From: Chara braunii
Taxonomy: Eukaryota; Streptophyta; Charophyceae; Charales; Characeae
Assembly: GCA_003427395.1 (NCBI GenBank)
Contig: BFEA01001013.1
Location: forward strand, 92,217-122,962
Direction: 5' to 3'
DNA: 30,746 nt
This document shows positions 8,201 through 17,800 of this stretch, piece by piece (position 1 is the stretch's first letter; every line of letters starts with the position of its first letter). Both the position numbers and the translations under genes were made by a program. A model generated the notes under the pieces. That model did no database searches. It saw nothing but the letters and a program-made list of their open reading frames with translations, and had not been told where the DNA came from.

Positions 8201-10401
8201 GCCTCCTCGTTTGCTTGCTGCTGTTTTGGCCTTTCCCGGCCTGGCTTCCGCAGTGTCCAGGCTACAGAGTGCGAATCGGGTTGACTTGAACACAGGGAAG
8301 GAGACGAGAGAGATGGCGGGGAGCTGAGTTGGGTGCAGTAGAGGGGAAGGAACTCGCTCGACCCTTAGCCGTTTTGAGTGAGGTGAAGGGCGATTTCGGG
8401 GTTTTTTGCCTCGGGCGAGTGGTGTGCCAGTATTAGATTTGGCGTAAGTAGTGTAGAATGAGAATTAGTAGAGAAAAGAGAGGGTGTTCGGGCTATGGTG
8501 AGAGGTCGATGGCAGTAGGAAAAGGGGAATAACTCACCGAATTCGTGACGAGAACGGGTGAGTGGAGAGTATGAATAGGGGTTTTGGGGAGGGCGGAACC
8601 GAGTATGGCCTTAGCCTGGCCAGAAGGTTAGTAAGGAGGGAAGAGAGAAGAGTATGGGGTGCGCGGGGGCAGAGTGACGGGGGACACGGCGAGGGCGGAA
8701 AGCATGACGTTCACTGGATTCCAAGTGGAATCGAGTGTTACGAGGTAGTAGCTGGAGGTATTCGAGTGCTCCGGAGTGAATGGCAGGGTCAGATTCGAGG
8801 ACCAACGGCTCATTTTGGCGGAAGACGGTGCAAGGGCTGCGCGACACATAGGGGGATGAGCAAACAGGGCAATGAGCCACGGGTATCGGACCAGGTTCCG
8901 CCGGTAGATTCATTCGAAATTGCTCATCCGTCGATGGGAGTATCGTGGGGCCAGCCGCCAGGGCAGCAACGATAGAGGGGGGCATCTCGTTATTTGTCGC
9001 TATTCTGCTCTCGAGTGTTGCTCGTTGTCCTCACCGTTGCAGACTGGTGTTGTTCGTCGTAGTGGTCGGGACCCCTCGCACCGGCGTACCTGGCCGTGAT
9101 CTGGAGGCAGGTTCATACCGGTGTTGCATCCTTGATGAGTAGCAGAAACGGGTGGACGGGTCGGGTCGTACTGAAGCACTGTCCAGGAATACCCGGAAGC
9201 GCTGAGTGAGGCTGCGCGGTACCTAGTTGAAGATGAGCATAGCAGTCGGCGTAGAGCAATAGGGGAGGGGTCTCTTCTTGGTTTCCAGGCGGACGGTCAG
9301 AGGCAAGCAAGGCACTGAGTATAGCGGTTGCACGGCACGGCGACAGGGGAGTGCACGTAGGCCAGCAGGGAAGCGGCAGGTGAGTGCTCACACATCAGCG
9401 GAGCAGAGGAGGGCAGCAAAGAAGGGGCGTATGTTGGGCTGGAGCGGGAGCAGGTGCTTCGCGAGAGGGGTGCAGGCAAGAGTAGCCACGGCCAGTTGGG
9501 TGAGCAAGCTACAGCTTGCGGTGGTTGGAGGACTGAGACGGCTGGGAGGCAGCATCGCTGTGTTCCTACCCACCGTTATCCCCCCCTGCTGAAGCACTGC
9601 TGCTGGTGTCGGACCGTACTACAAGTGGCTACTACGAGGAAGGAAGAGCAGGCTGTTAAGTCACAGCATTCCTTACTGCTCTTTCTGCTGTGGGTCCCGC
9701 GGGCTGCGTCGGCTATTGTGTCGCTGGACACGCTGGGTCCGCTGCAGGAAGAGGTTGCTGCTGCAGCTTGGAAGCGTGGTTGTGGAGGGGAGTATCATTG
9801 CGATTTGGGAGTCCGGCAGGAGAGATGGGATTAGAAGTTTGACTTTGGGTTGACCAAGTTGCTGCAATCATTTGGCCGCCATTGTGGGGCCCTCAGGCGC
9901 TGAAGATTTGAAGGCCCTCTCCCGCGAGTCTAAGCGCACCACTCCTGGATCTGAGAGACTAAATGATTCTCTTTTTGTCCCTCTTATTCTAAGTCTTGTC
10001 TGTGGTCCTGAGAGGAAGGCGGTAAGCGGGGTACCAACCCGTGATCCGCGCGAAGGCCTTTGTGGGAGGTTCGCCCCACCGATTGCGGGAGCTCTACCGG
10101 GACTCATGAGGAGTCCTGGAGGCAGGGAACTGAGTTGTAATTCCCTGACTCCCTCTATAAACCCAGCTATAACCCCTATTTGTATCCCCTTCTATGGTTG
10201 ACTGAGCGCATGGTGTGAACCCTGTATTGGATTTTGGTTTGATTTTCAGGACTTGAATTCAGACTAAGTAAAGGAATGTGTGTGCAAGGTCAGTTTCATA
10301 TTTGTTGGTTGCCTGAAAGCAAATTGTGAACGAAAGAGGGTTGCATCTGGGGGAAGGCTGGGAGGAAGGCAGTATTGTGTGCAGATTGATTGGGTCGTTA
10401 A
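8201..10401. other. Long gene-poor, GC-rich stretch
   Basis: The longest ORFs are 137 codons at 8562-8975 plus and 126 codons at 9454-9834 plus. They are rich in Gly, Arg and Glu or of mixed composition, and I recognise no domain, signal peptide or membrane segment. A TATAAA motif at 10156-10161 (CCCTCTATAAACC) is a weak promoter candidate. The stretch may be untranslated or LTR sequence of the element at 13354-22655, but no second copy exists in the window to prove it. Confidence 0.35.
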
Positions 10402-10645
10402 GGCTGGGAGGTCCCCATAAGTTTGGGGAAGCCCAACACTTTGTTTATTTTGGTTTCCATGAGCAATCAGGCCGCTCTATAAGTTTAGGTAGCATGAATG
10501 TTCTGGAGGCTGGGAAGTCCCCATAAGTTTGGGGAGACCCAACACTTTGTTTATTTTGGTTTCCATGAGCAATCAGGCCGCTCTATAAGTTTAGGTAGCA
10601 TGAATGTTCTGGAGGCTGGGAAGTCCCCATAAGTTTGGGGAGACC
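10402..10645 (+). repeat. 106-bp tandem repeat containing paired hairpins
   Basis: GGCTGGGA starts at 10402, 10508 and 10614, exactly 106 bp apart; the first two units are nearly identical and the third is cut after its first hairpin. Each full unit holds two stem-loops: CCCC-ATAAGTTT-GGGG (10413-10428, 10519-10534, 10625-10640) and a TCAGGC/GCATGA stem around the 16-mer GCTCTATAAGTTTAGG (10467-10497, 10573-10603). Confidence 0.9.
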
Positions 10646-11450
10646 CGGTGCTGTGAATTGCATGGAGGGTCAGGACGCTCTATAAGTTTAGGTGACCTGA
10701 CCGCTCTGATTGTGAGGGCTTGATTGTGGATGGTTTTCAGGAGCCCAGGGCGCTCTATAAGTTTAGGCACCTTGGGTCGTCTTGTTTGCTTGGGGTTTCT
10801 TTCAGTTCTTTCTGTTCTGAATGAGGAGGTCTAAGCCGCTCTATAAGTTTAGGTGGTTCAGCCCTTTTCCTGTTTTATTTTAAGGGAGTAATTCTGGCAG
10901 GAGGCAGACCGCTCTATAAGTTTAGGTGGCCTAGCCTACTCCCTCGCAAAGACTGGATCAGAGAGGAACGAACCTGACAGAGGATCAGACCGCTCTATAA
11001 GTTTAGGTAGTCTGACCCAATGCCTCGCACATTTTGGAACCCAATGGTTATAAATTGATTATACTATATTACTATGTTATTAAGAACAGGCTAGTCAGAC
11101 CGCTCTATAAGTTTAGGTAGTCTGGCTATAGCTTATCACAATTGAAGAGAGTATAATTAAGAGATATAACTAAGGGTAAACCTGGGCAGGCTGAGCAGTG
11201 TTCTAAGTTGAGCGGCTCAGCCTCATGCCCACTTTGAAGATTAAGTTCAGATAGATATATATAACTTGGCTATTTAAACGGTTCAGGGCGACTAGGGTGG
11301 TCTAGTCATATGCCCAAGGAAGAGAAAAGTTGTTGTGCCCTGTGTTTTGTGTATATTTGGCTAAGTCAGATGCGCTCTATAAGTTTAGGTGATCTGACTT
11401 TAGGCCTGGCTAAGTTGGGCGCGCTCTGTAAGTTCAGGTGGCTTGACCTA
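10411..11450 (+). other. Array of stem-loops with a conserved loop and variable stems
   Basis: The 16-mer GCTCTATAAGTTTAGG occurs nine times at 70-270 bp spacing. Nearly every copy sits in the loop of a different short helix. Perfect examples: GGTCAGG/CCTGACC (10668-10674 with 10696-10702), TCAGAC/GTCTGA (10985-10990 with 11010-11015), AAGTCAGAT/ATCTGACTT (11363-11371 with 11392-11400). Helices with G.U pairs: CCCAGGG/CCTTGGG (10744-10776), AGTCAGAC/GTCTGGCT (11093-11127) and GTTGGGC/GCTTGAC with three G.U (11414-11447). A diverged loop lies in GGCTGAGC/GCTCAGCC (11189-11196 with 11215-11222), flanked by GGGCA/TGCCC. Copies at 10831-10861 and 10904-10938 have mismatched stems. On the other strand the G.U pairs would be A.C mismatches, so a plus-strand RNA is favoured. 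No ORF spans the array. It lies 1.9 kb upstream of gag and may be in that element's leader or LTR, which is inference. Confidence 0.85.
11286..11315 (+). other. Bulged hairpin without the conserved loop
   Basis: GGGC (11286-11289) pairs with GCCC (11312-11315), and inside it GACTAG (11290-11295) pairs perfectly with CTAGTC (11302-11307) around a 6-base loop, leaving a 4-base bulge on the 3' side. The neighbouring helix at 11184-11230 has the same outer-GGGC, bulge-on-3'-side design, so the two may be related structures. Confidence 0.6.
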
Positions 11451-11468
11451 TGCCTTATGTAAGTTGGG

Positions 11469-11476
11469 TATAAAGG
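11469..11476 (+). promoter_or_regulatory. TATA box candidate upstream of gag
   Basis: GGGTATAAAGGGG contains a full TATAAAGG and lies directly after the last stem-loop of the array. If used, transcription would begin near 11500, about 1.85 kb before the gag ATG, and the array would sit upstream of the start site. There is no second LTR to support this, so it remains a motif match. Confidence 0.3.
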
Positions 11477-12020
11477 GGTAACTCACAGAGAGAGCATAAA
11501 CTATTACTTACTAAGGATTTGGGGTGGCGATAGTACTTACTTTTGTGGTTTGGCCTGCATGTGGCTGAGTGAGGTTACTACTTGGTCTGAGTTTCAGGTT
11601 GACAGGTAGTTGCTTTAGAGGCTCGCCACGTGCTAGAGCGATATGAGTTAGTTCAATTCCTGCATTTTCTAAGCCGAGTTTTCTTTACTTTGAGCAATTC
11701 TCGCATTTTCTGAGACCCTTTGTTATACTTGGGCTTGTACAAATTTTTGGTATGTGTGGGTGTGCATTGGGATCAAGGGGCTTGCAACCGCGCGGCTTTA
11801 TATTGAACCCTTGCGCACGACGTCTCGCCGCCCTAGCTTCTAAAGGTTATGGGATCAAGGGGCTCGCACGTATGCGCGAACGCTCGAGATTATTATAGGC
11901 CGTTGGCGCTGACCAAAAAGGGGTACCCCAAGGTCATGATCCCCATGGGATAGGGGGGGGCCCTTCGGCCTACTCTTGTTTTTTAGGATTTTTATAGTTG
12001 GACGTTGTAGTCCGTGGCAG

Positions 12021-12289
12021 CCGTCAAAGTCAAACCCCTTGACTTCCGACCAGGCCTGGAGTAGGACTCATCCCCAGGGCCGCGAGAACCGACTGCCACC
12101 ACAGGTGTGGACCTGTGTACCACCCACTCTGCATAAGGTGTAGAAGAGGGTGTGTGGTCTTCAACCGCGCATGGCCGTTGTCCAGCGTCGAGAGATTAAC
12201 CCTCAAGGCGCTTGTCAGCCGACACTTGAGTGTCGAATGCGACCTTCGAGATTAACGAGGACCGCCTGGGTATGGGTACTACGTAGTAC
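12021..12289 (+). other. Cluster of perfect palindromes and hairpins
   Basis: Four strong inverted repeats lie within 270 bp. They are AAGTCAA/TTGACTT (12027-12033 with 12039-12045), ACAGGT/ACCTGT (12101-12106 with 12111-12116), CGACACT/AGTGTCG with a 2-base loop (12220-12226 with 12229-12235), and the 14-bp perfect palindrome GTACTACGTAGTAC (12276-12289). They continue the hairpin-rich character of 10411-11450 but lack its conserved loop. Confidence 0.6.
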
Positions 12290-12766
12290 GCCATCATTGC
12301 AACCGCTTGCGTATGCTGACATTGCGAGTCGATATGAGTAGGCCCTGCGTCCCCGCGGTTTTATACCAAGTCCCACGCGCGACGCCTATCCGATTTCCAC
12401 ATCGGAGAGTTATGGGACAGCTACGGAAGGGGCTAGGAGCGTTGTCGCGTTGTTTGTGTTGTGTTGTTTCGTATGTGTGGGTGTGCATTGTTTTAGTGGT
12501 TGTTAAAGTGATGTGCGCATGGTGTGTGGAATGCATCCTAGTCGACCGATGACGAGCCGCGCTTGGGACTTCAGGCCCCCAAGATGTCGGTTCGCGTGCG
12601 GGTCCGATAGAGGAGTATTACCTCGCGTACCCCCTATGCTACAGCGAACGAGAAACGCCATCGGCTGGTCCACCTCAGCGATTGCAACTGGGTAGCTTTC
12701 GTACTGTGGACTGGTAGCTCGGCGGGGATACGCCCACCGAAGGGAGGTGACAGCTCCCGTAAGGTG

Positions 12767-12775
12767 GAGGTAAGT
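12767..12775 (+). promoter_or_regulatory. Splice donor candidate
   Basis: GAG|GTAAGT matches the eukaryotic 5' splice consensus at all nine positions shown, with the intron GT at 12770-12771. It lies 584 bases before the gag ATG, where a leader donor would be needed to make a spliced message for the downstream ORF at 20055. Confidence 0.4.
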
Positions 12776-13353
12776 TGTGCCTCGTGTAGGCCCTATCCTG
12801 TCATTGGGGCTCCCGAGAGGTATGGCTGGTGCACTCGGCCGGAGCGGCTTGCGGAAGCTCGTTGTATATTCGCGACGAAGGATTTAAAACCAACTCCTGT
12901 GTGACGCGGTCGGGAGGGTCCCGCGCTGCGTCGTGCGGCGCCGGATCGATGCGCTCGACAGGTGGCGTCGTTGCCGGGGATAACGGAAGCCTACCGTTGT
13001 CCCTGGTGGAACGACATCCGGGTATGGGAATGAGAAAGAATTAGGCATGATTGAGTTGATGATGAGTGAACGAAGTGATATTTTGTGTGGTTGTGCGTGT
13101 GTGAGACCTGAACACCAACAGATCTAATTGATAGCTAGAGGGATTGCGTGATCAGAAGACTGTGTAAAGGGTCTTTGGACAGGAGCTGACTCTGTTAAAG
13201 TAGGTTTGGACAACAGAGGTAGGGTCTGTTGAGATCTAAGGGATGTAGGAAAAAAGTGGGAAGCTTGGTAGAAGCATATCGGGGTGGGTTGCTGAGTGAA
13301 GCTTTCCATTTCTTTTCTTAAAAGGAAGGGTGAGCAAGAGCAAGCTGGCCAAG

Positions 13354-14769
13354 ATGTCAGGAGGTGGGGGCGCCGCCCCGAGAAAGGCTCTGATGCTAGA
13401 TGATCTTGTCGAGGCCCTGGACAAGCGCGAGAGAGCACCGAGCAATGTTCCGAAAGTCGACACTTTCCACTTCAAGGGGGAGCGGGTGTCTGACTGGTTG
13501 GATTTGACTGAGCAGGCGCCGGTGGGACTGTCGGACGAAGTCAAGTTTCAGCGGATCCTGAAGTACATCCTTCATAGCCACCATCGCGAGGTGAGCAAGG
13601 TTGTGGACGCCACCAATGGCAGTTGGGCAAGGTTTCGAGACCTGATGATGAGGAAGTACAGGCTGGGAGACAGCCTGCTGACCATGGCTGACTTGGAAGC
13701 CATGAATAAGGATGAAATTTCCACTATTGGGGCATTCGTGCACGAATTCAAGAAGAAGGCGAGGAAGGTGCACGGGATCTCTGAAGAGGCGCAATGTGCC
13801 ATATTCTTGGGGTTGCTTACTAGCACGGAGGCCTCAGAATTGACGAGCCATGGAGGAGGAAGTGAGAAACTCACCTGGGCCACTATCGATAAGAGAGTGG
13901 AGGAGGGGAGTCTGGACCAGGCGGAGCAGCACCAGATGCGGTTGCAGAGGCGCAAAAGAAAGGAGAGGGACGCCACCGCATCCGGGACTCCGGGGGTAAA
14001 GAGGATTGTTACGGACGTGCTAGCAGCGGTGGGGTATGATAATGAGGCAAAAGTGCAGAAAAGAGGGGTGACCGGGGCCCCAGGCCGAACATTAGGGGCA
14101 GTGGATGAGGAGACTGGACGTGAGGACTACGGCGGAGAGGAGACGGGCTCCCAGGTCCTGACCAAGGCCCAGAGGAGGCAGCGCAACTTGCTGCTGGGAG
14201 GTCAGGGATCAGGGAAGGGGCAAGCTCCTCAAGCAATTGCCGCACCGCCACCTGCTGCCACGGCGGCGCCAGCACTAGCAGGGCCATCGCATATGGGGCC
14301 GCCACCAGTTTGTGGGCACTGGATGCCACATTGTCAGCTAGTGCCCTGGCCCAGTTTCAGCCACTGTACTTCATGTGGAGGGAGTCAGGCCCACGCAGGA
14401 CAGATGGTCCCATATTCGGGTCCACCGGCAAGTGGGGGCCCACCAAGCTACCCTGCGACTCAAGGTCAGTTTGTGGCCCAGCCACCACCCTCCCAGCAGG
14501 CATCGCAGGCTAGCGTGGCCGGGGGAGGGAATCAAGGGCAAGGCGGCCAGGGCAATGGAGGCCGAGGCCAAGGCGGTCGAGGAGGCGGTGGTCGGGGCCG
14601 AGGAAGAAATGGTGGGGGTCGCGGAGGTGGTTGGAATGGTGAGGAGGGCCAGGACCAAGATGGCCAAGGCAGCCAAGAGGGGGGCCAAGGATATGGGAGG
14701 CCCCGCTTTGATTGGCGGAGCGCCACCTGTTGGCATTGAGGCACTGTAGGCCACACCGTACGGTTCTGC
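13354..14769 (+). pseudogene. gag: gag: capsid and CCHC nucleocapsid polyprotein, knuckle interrupted by TGA
   Basis: Gag forms the particle that packages the element RNA. The start is the ATG at 13354, with A at -3. An upstream in-frame GTG at 13330 is unlikely in a eukaryote. Residues about 36-200 look like a Ty3-type capsid: FHFKGERVSDWLDL, then conserved W, F and KY positions (WARFRDLMMRKY). A basic stretch (RLQRRKRKER) follows, then a Pro/Ala/Gln-rich segment, then a Gly/Arg-rich RGG-like region from about residue 390. The ORF closes at TGA 14737-14739 after 461 residues, inside a zinc knuckle. TGT (14728) gives the first Cys, the TGA sits exactly at the second Cys position, and the same frame then supplies His (14752) and Cys (14767), a perfect CX2CX4HX4C spacing. 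The stop is therefore a lesion or a recoding site, not a natural C-terminus. Confidence 0.88.
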
Positions 14770-14798
14770 CAACAGCGGCGGGATGACGAATTGTCAGG

Positions 14799-15600
14799 CT
14801 AATCTCCTCTTGTATGGACGGAGATATATACGATAAGTGGGGGAAGCATATTGACCCCAAGATCCCGGGAGGGATCAGGCAAGAAGCCCTTAGGCAAGCG
14901 GCGGCAGGGCCACCAGCAGCCCCGACAATTTTTAGGATGTGGCAAGAAAGGGAGGATCCGGGTGTGAGGATCGAGGAAATCGTGGATGAGAGCGAGGAGG
15001 TGACCCAGCGATCAAAGGCAGGAACTATAAAGGAAGAACCTATAGTCGTTGAGTCGGACAATGAGGGGTTGGAAGTGGTGAGAGAGTCAGCCTCGACCAT
15101 TTTGGAAAGAATGGAGAATTTGCTTGCGAAGATAGGCAGGTACCAGGAAAGGCTGAGGGCGATGTGTGACGAGGCCCAGGAGTGGGGAGCGAGTTTCCCT
15201 GGGGTAATGCTCTATGAGTCTGGCCCGGAATCTTCATCAGGACAACATGGGTATCCAGGCGTGGCGACGGCTGGGTCAGGTCCTAGGTCAGGGAAGGCCT
15301 ATAGGCCCCCTACGTCGCATGGAAGGGTGTCGCAGGCCACGCAGACTAGGAGCCAAAGTAAGGCTGCCACTAGCCAGGGGCCTAGTCAGGCACCTTGCCG
15401 AGCACCTCCTTGAAGGGAACCCGAGCCTGAACGTAGGAAGAAAGTGGTGGAGGTTCAGGAGGAGGAAGAGGAGGGCGGTGATGAAGAGGATGAGAGGCTC
15501 CGACAAGAAGAGGATCGACGAGCAGAGCAAAGGGCCAAAAAGAGAGGAGTCCAGGAGGAGGTCGAGCCGAGCCTCCGCGACAGTGTGCCTAAGAGGAAGA
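14799..15600 (+). pseudogene. gag-pol linker region with Glu/Arg-rich coiled coil
   Basis: After a frame change near 14797 the frame opens as LISSCMDGDIYDKWGKHIDP and continues for 200 residues to TGA at 15411, then on in the same frame as REPEPERRKKVVEVQ. A predicted coiled coil lies around STILERMENLLAKIGRYQER (about 15095-15160), and a strongly acidic then basic stretch runs from 15444 to 15600. I recognise no enzymatic domain. It is placed between nucleocapsid and protease, so it may be a polyprotein spacer. The stop at 15411 (CCT TGA AGG) would be explained by a C-to-T change in a CGA codon. Confidence 0.7.
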
Positions 15601-16167
15601 AGTGCGCGGTCCGGATGGAGGAGGGTTTCGACGTGGAACGAATGGTGGACAGGTTTTTGGAAGGTCGTAATGACCTTATGAATTTAAAGGATATCCTGGC
15701 ATCTGCCCCAAAGCTACGTGATAGTCTGAAGGGTCGACTTTCGCGGAGGTTGGTGTCCAACGTCCATCTAAGTGCAATCCTACCAAGAGAAATAGAGTGG
15801 ACAGAGGCAGGCACAAGGATGGATTGGAAGTGTGTGGCATGCGGGTTGGTGGATCTGAAGGTGAGAGACCAACCTAGCATTGCGATGGTGGATACGGGTG
15901 CCGAAATTAACATCACCGGGAGCGAGACGCGACTATATTGGGATTGGAGGTTGACCACTCGGACCATGGCGTGTTGCATGGTGCCAATTGTACGGCAGTT
16001 TTATGCGGCACTGCGTCCAATGTGATGGTGGAGATTGGGAAGGTGAGGGTGCAGGCTTGCTTCTTTGTTATGCCCGACGTCGATCACCCCATCCTCCTGA
16101 TCCGGCCTGTGGAAACTATGATGGAACGATGATCTTAGCCCTGTCTGATCCGGCCTGTGGAAACTAT
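15601..16167 (+). pseudogene. pol (protease): Aspartic protease domain, frameshifted and rearranged at its end
   Basis: The protease would cleave the Gag-Pol polyprotein inside the particle. The active-site motif DTGAEINI begins at 15891, preceded by the usual beta-strand (SIAMV) and by an ILASAPKLRDSLKGRLSRR block that often precedes retroelement proteases. The next frame (from about 15930) supplies the rest of the fold: HGANCTAVLCGTASNVMVEI and KVRVQACFFVMPDVDHPILL. Where a GRSF-like segment normally follows DVDHPILL, the sequence instead carries a 23-bp direct repeat (16097-16119 and 16145-16167, 48 bp apart) and the frame changes again. The catalytic Asp is intact, but the flap and C-terminal part are out of frame, so no active protease is expected. 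Confidence 0.85.
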
Positions 16168-17800
16168 AAGATCATCAAGTGCCGGAACACGGGACCAGGA
16201 AGTGGGAGGAATAGGCCAAACCTCGGCTCCTTTACCTTCGAGGAGTCCGAGTATGAGCGACGAAGGCTCCGGGAGGGACCTGAGGAGGAAGGAACGGCCG
16301 AGGTACTATCGCTGAGCCTTACCGATGTGAACAGGGCAATGGAGGTGGTGGCGGCACACGATATGGCAGACCCCGAGGAAATAAAGGCGTTAAGGGAGCA
16401 GGTCTTGGAGAGCTCTCAGGTGGGAGAGGTGGAGTTGGTATATCGGCTTCCGGGAGGAAGAGGAGGCCCTGCAATGGCCCAAGCACGGACGACAAATCGA
16501 CCTTTTTTAGAGGAGGGCTCCCAAAGGCGATACAAGACCATAGACAAGAAGTGTCGCCCAGTTGCCGTGCTTGTCACAGAGGACGAAGAAGCCTATTACG
16601 AGCGGGAGCGAGGGCTGATACGGCGCATGCGGGAGCACCCATTGGCCAGGCCGTGTCGTATCAACGATGAGAATGAGGGGAAGTTGATAATTGGGGAACC
16701 TGACTTCTTTTCACCCCAGGAGAGGACCCTGATGGTGGAGACCATGAAGAAGAGACATCGCGCGTATGCTTTTGATGACGACGAACGTGGGAGGTTGGAT
16801 ATGGATAAGATTCCGATGATTCGGATCCATACCGTCTCACACGAGCCATGGAACTTGAGGGGCGCGTGATATCCTAATCCTGATGAGGAAAAGATGGTGG
16901 TGGATTACCTGGACCGCAAGATGCGTACACACGTGGCCGACTACTCCAGTGGGCCGTACGCCTCCCTTTGGTTCTGTTTTATCAAGCCCAACGGGAAGCT
17001 ACGATGGGTGCAGGATTTACAACTATTGAATGCGGTGACAGTGCGGGACGTGGGAGGGCTGTCGAACGCTGACGCCCTGTCAGAGTCATGCGCAGGAAGG
17101 CCTATAATCTCAGTCATAGACCTTTATTCTGGGTATGACCAATTTCCTGTATACCCGCCAGATAGGCCGGTGACAGCGATGCATACGGCAAGGGGGCTGA
17201 TTCATATGAATGTAGCCTCTCAAGGATGGACCAATGCGGTGGCAATGGTACAAAGGCACATGATTAGGGCCATGCAGACGGTTAGTCCACATATCACCCA
17301 ACCCTATATTGACGATTTGGCGGTCAAAGGTCCGAAGGAGAAGGAGGAAGATGAAGTGGTGCCTGGAGTGAGGCAATTCGTCTGGAAGCATATCCAGGAT
17401 ATTGATCAGGTTCTGGGTCTGCTAGAGGAACACAATCTGACGGCGAGTGGTCCCAAGTCGAAACATTGTATGAGGGAGGTCACGATTCTAGGTTTTGTCT
17501 GTAATGAGAAGGGGCGAAGGCCGGATGTAAAGAAGATAGACAAGATCATTGAGTGGCCAATGCCCTTCCACTCGATAACAGACGTAAGGAGTTTCCTTGG
17601 GACTTGTGGCTTCTGGAGGAGCTTCGTGAAGGACTTTGCCGCCAAGACGGAGCATTTGAGGAAGTTGGTGCGTCAGGACCAGGAATGGGTCTGGGGTAAA
17701 GATCAGGAAGAGGCAGTGGACAGGATGAAGGGAGAGTTTAAGGAAGGAGGCTTGGTATTGGGAGCGCCAAACTATGAGGCCACAGAGGAAAAACCATTCG
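16168..17800 (+). pseudogene. pol (RT): Reverse transcriptase, catalytic YIDD retained, one in-frame stop
   Basis: RT copies the element RNA into DNA. The frame runs from about 16130 with an acidic spacer (EEVLSLSLTDVNRAM and following), then IHTVSHEPWNLRGA. It hits TGA at 16867-16869 and continues in the same frame as YPNPDEEKMVVDYLDRK. Counting from Met at 16894: the FIKPNGKLRWVQD block is at residues 29-41, the metal-binding Asp in IDLYSGYD at residue 76, the Gly-rich ARGLIHMNVASQGWTNA at 99-114, and YIDD at 138-141 (17305-17316). NEKGRRPDVKKIDKIIEWP and SFLGTCGFWRSFVKDFA follow as the connection region. The catalytic residues are present. The element-typical Pro residues before RG and in the ASQG block (usually TPRG and APQG in Ty3/Gypsy RTs) are replaced by Ala and Ser, which fits drift. 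Confidence 0.93.

Larger units (their letters stand above)
11477..13353 (+). other. Probable 5' non-coding leader of the Gypsy element
   Basis: This 1.9 kb has no domain-bearing ORF. It contains the palindromes at 12021-12289, a splice-donor match at 12770, and a 19-base direct repeat (TATGTGTGGGTGTGCATTG at 11751 and 12472). A pyrimidine-rich tract ending in AAAAG (13308-13324) lies just before gag. I looked for a primer-binding site complementary to common tRNA 3' ends and saw none I could support. Assignment as leader follows from position only. Confidence 0.4.

Noticed and set aside
8562-8975. A 137-codon ORF as a host gene
   Set aside because: Gly/Arg-rich, no recognisable domain, and overlapped by minus-strand ORFs of similar length, as expected by chance in GC-rich DNA.
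10411-11450. A CRISPR array (repeat-spacer regularity around a 16-mer)
   Set aside because: The genome is eukaryotic, spacing is irregular (70-270 bp), the conserved part is a loop, not a full repeat, and no cas genes are near.
10411-11450. Hammerhead or other known self-cleaving ribozymes
   Set aside because: The loops lack the CTGATGA and GAAA cores of a hammerhead, and I see no twister-like conserved elements.
11751-12490. The 19-bp direct repeat TATGTGTGGGTGTGCATTG as LTR ends
   Set aside because: Only 19 bases match and the flanks do not extend the similarity. An LTR would give hundreds of matching bases.
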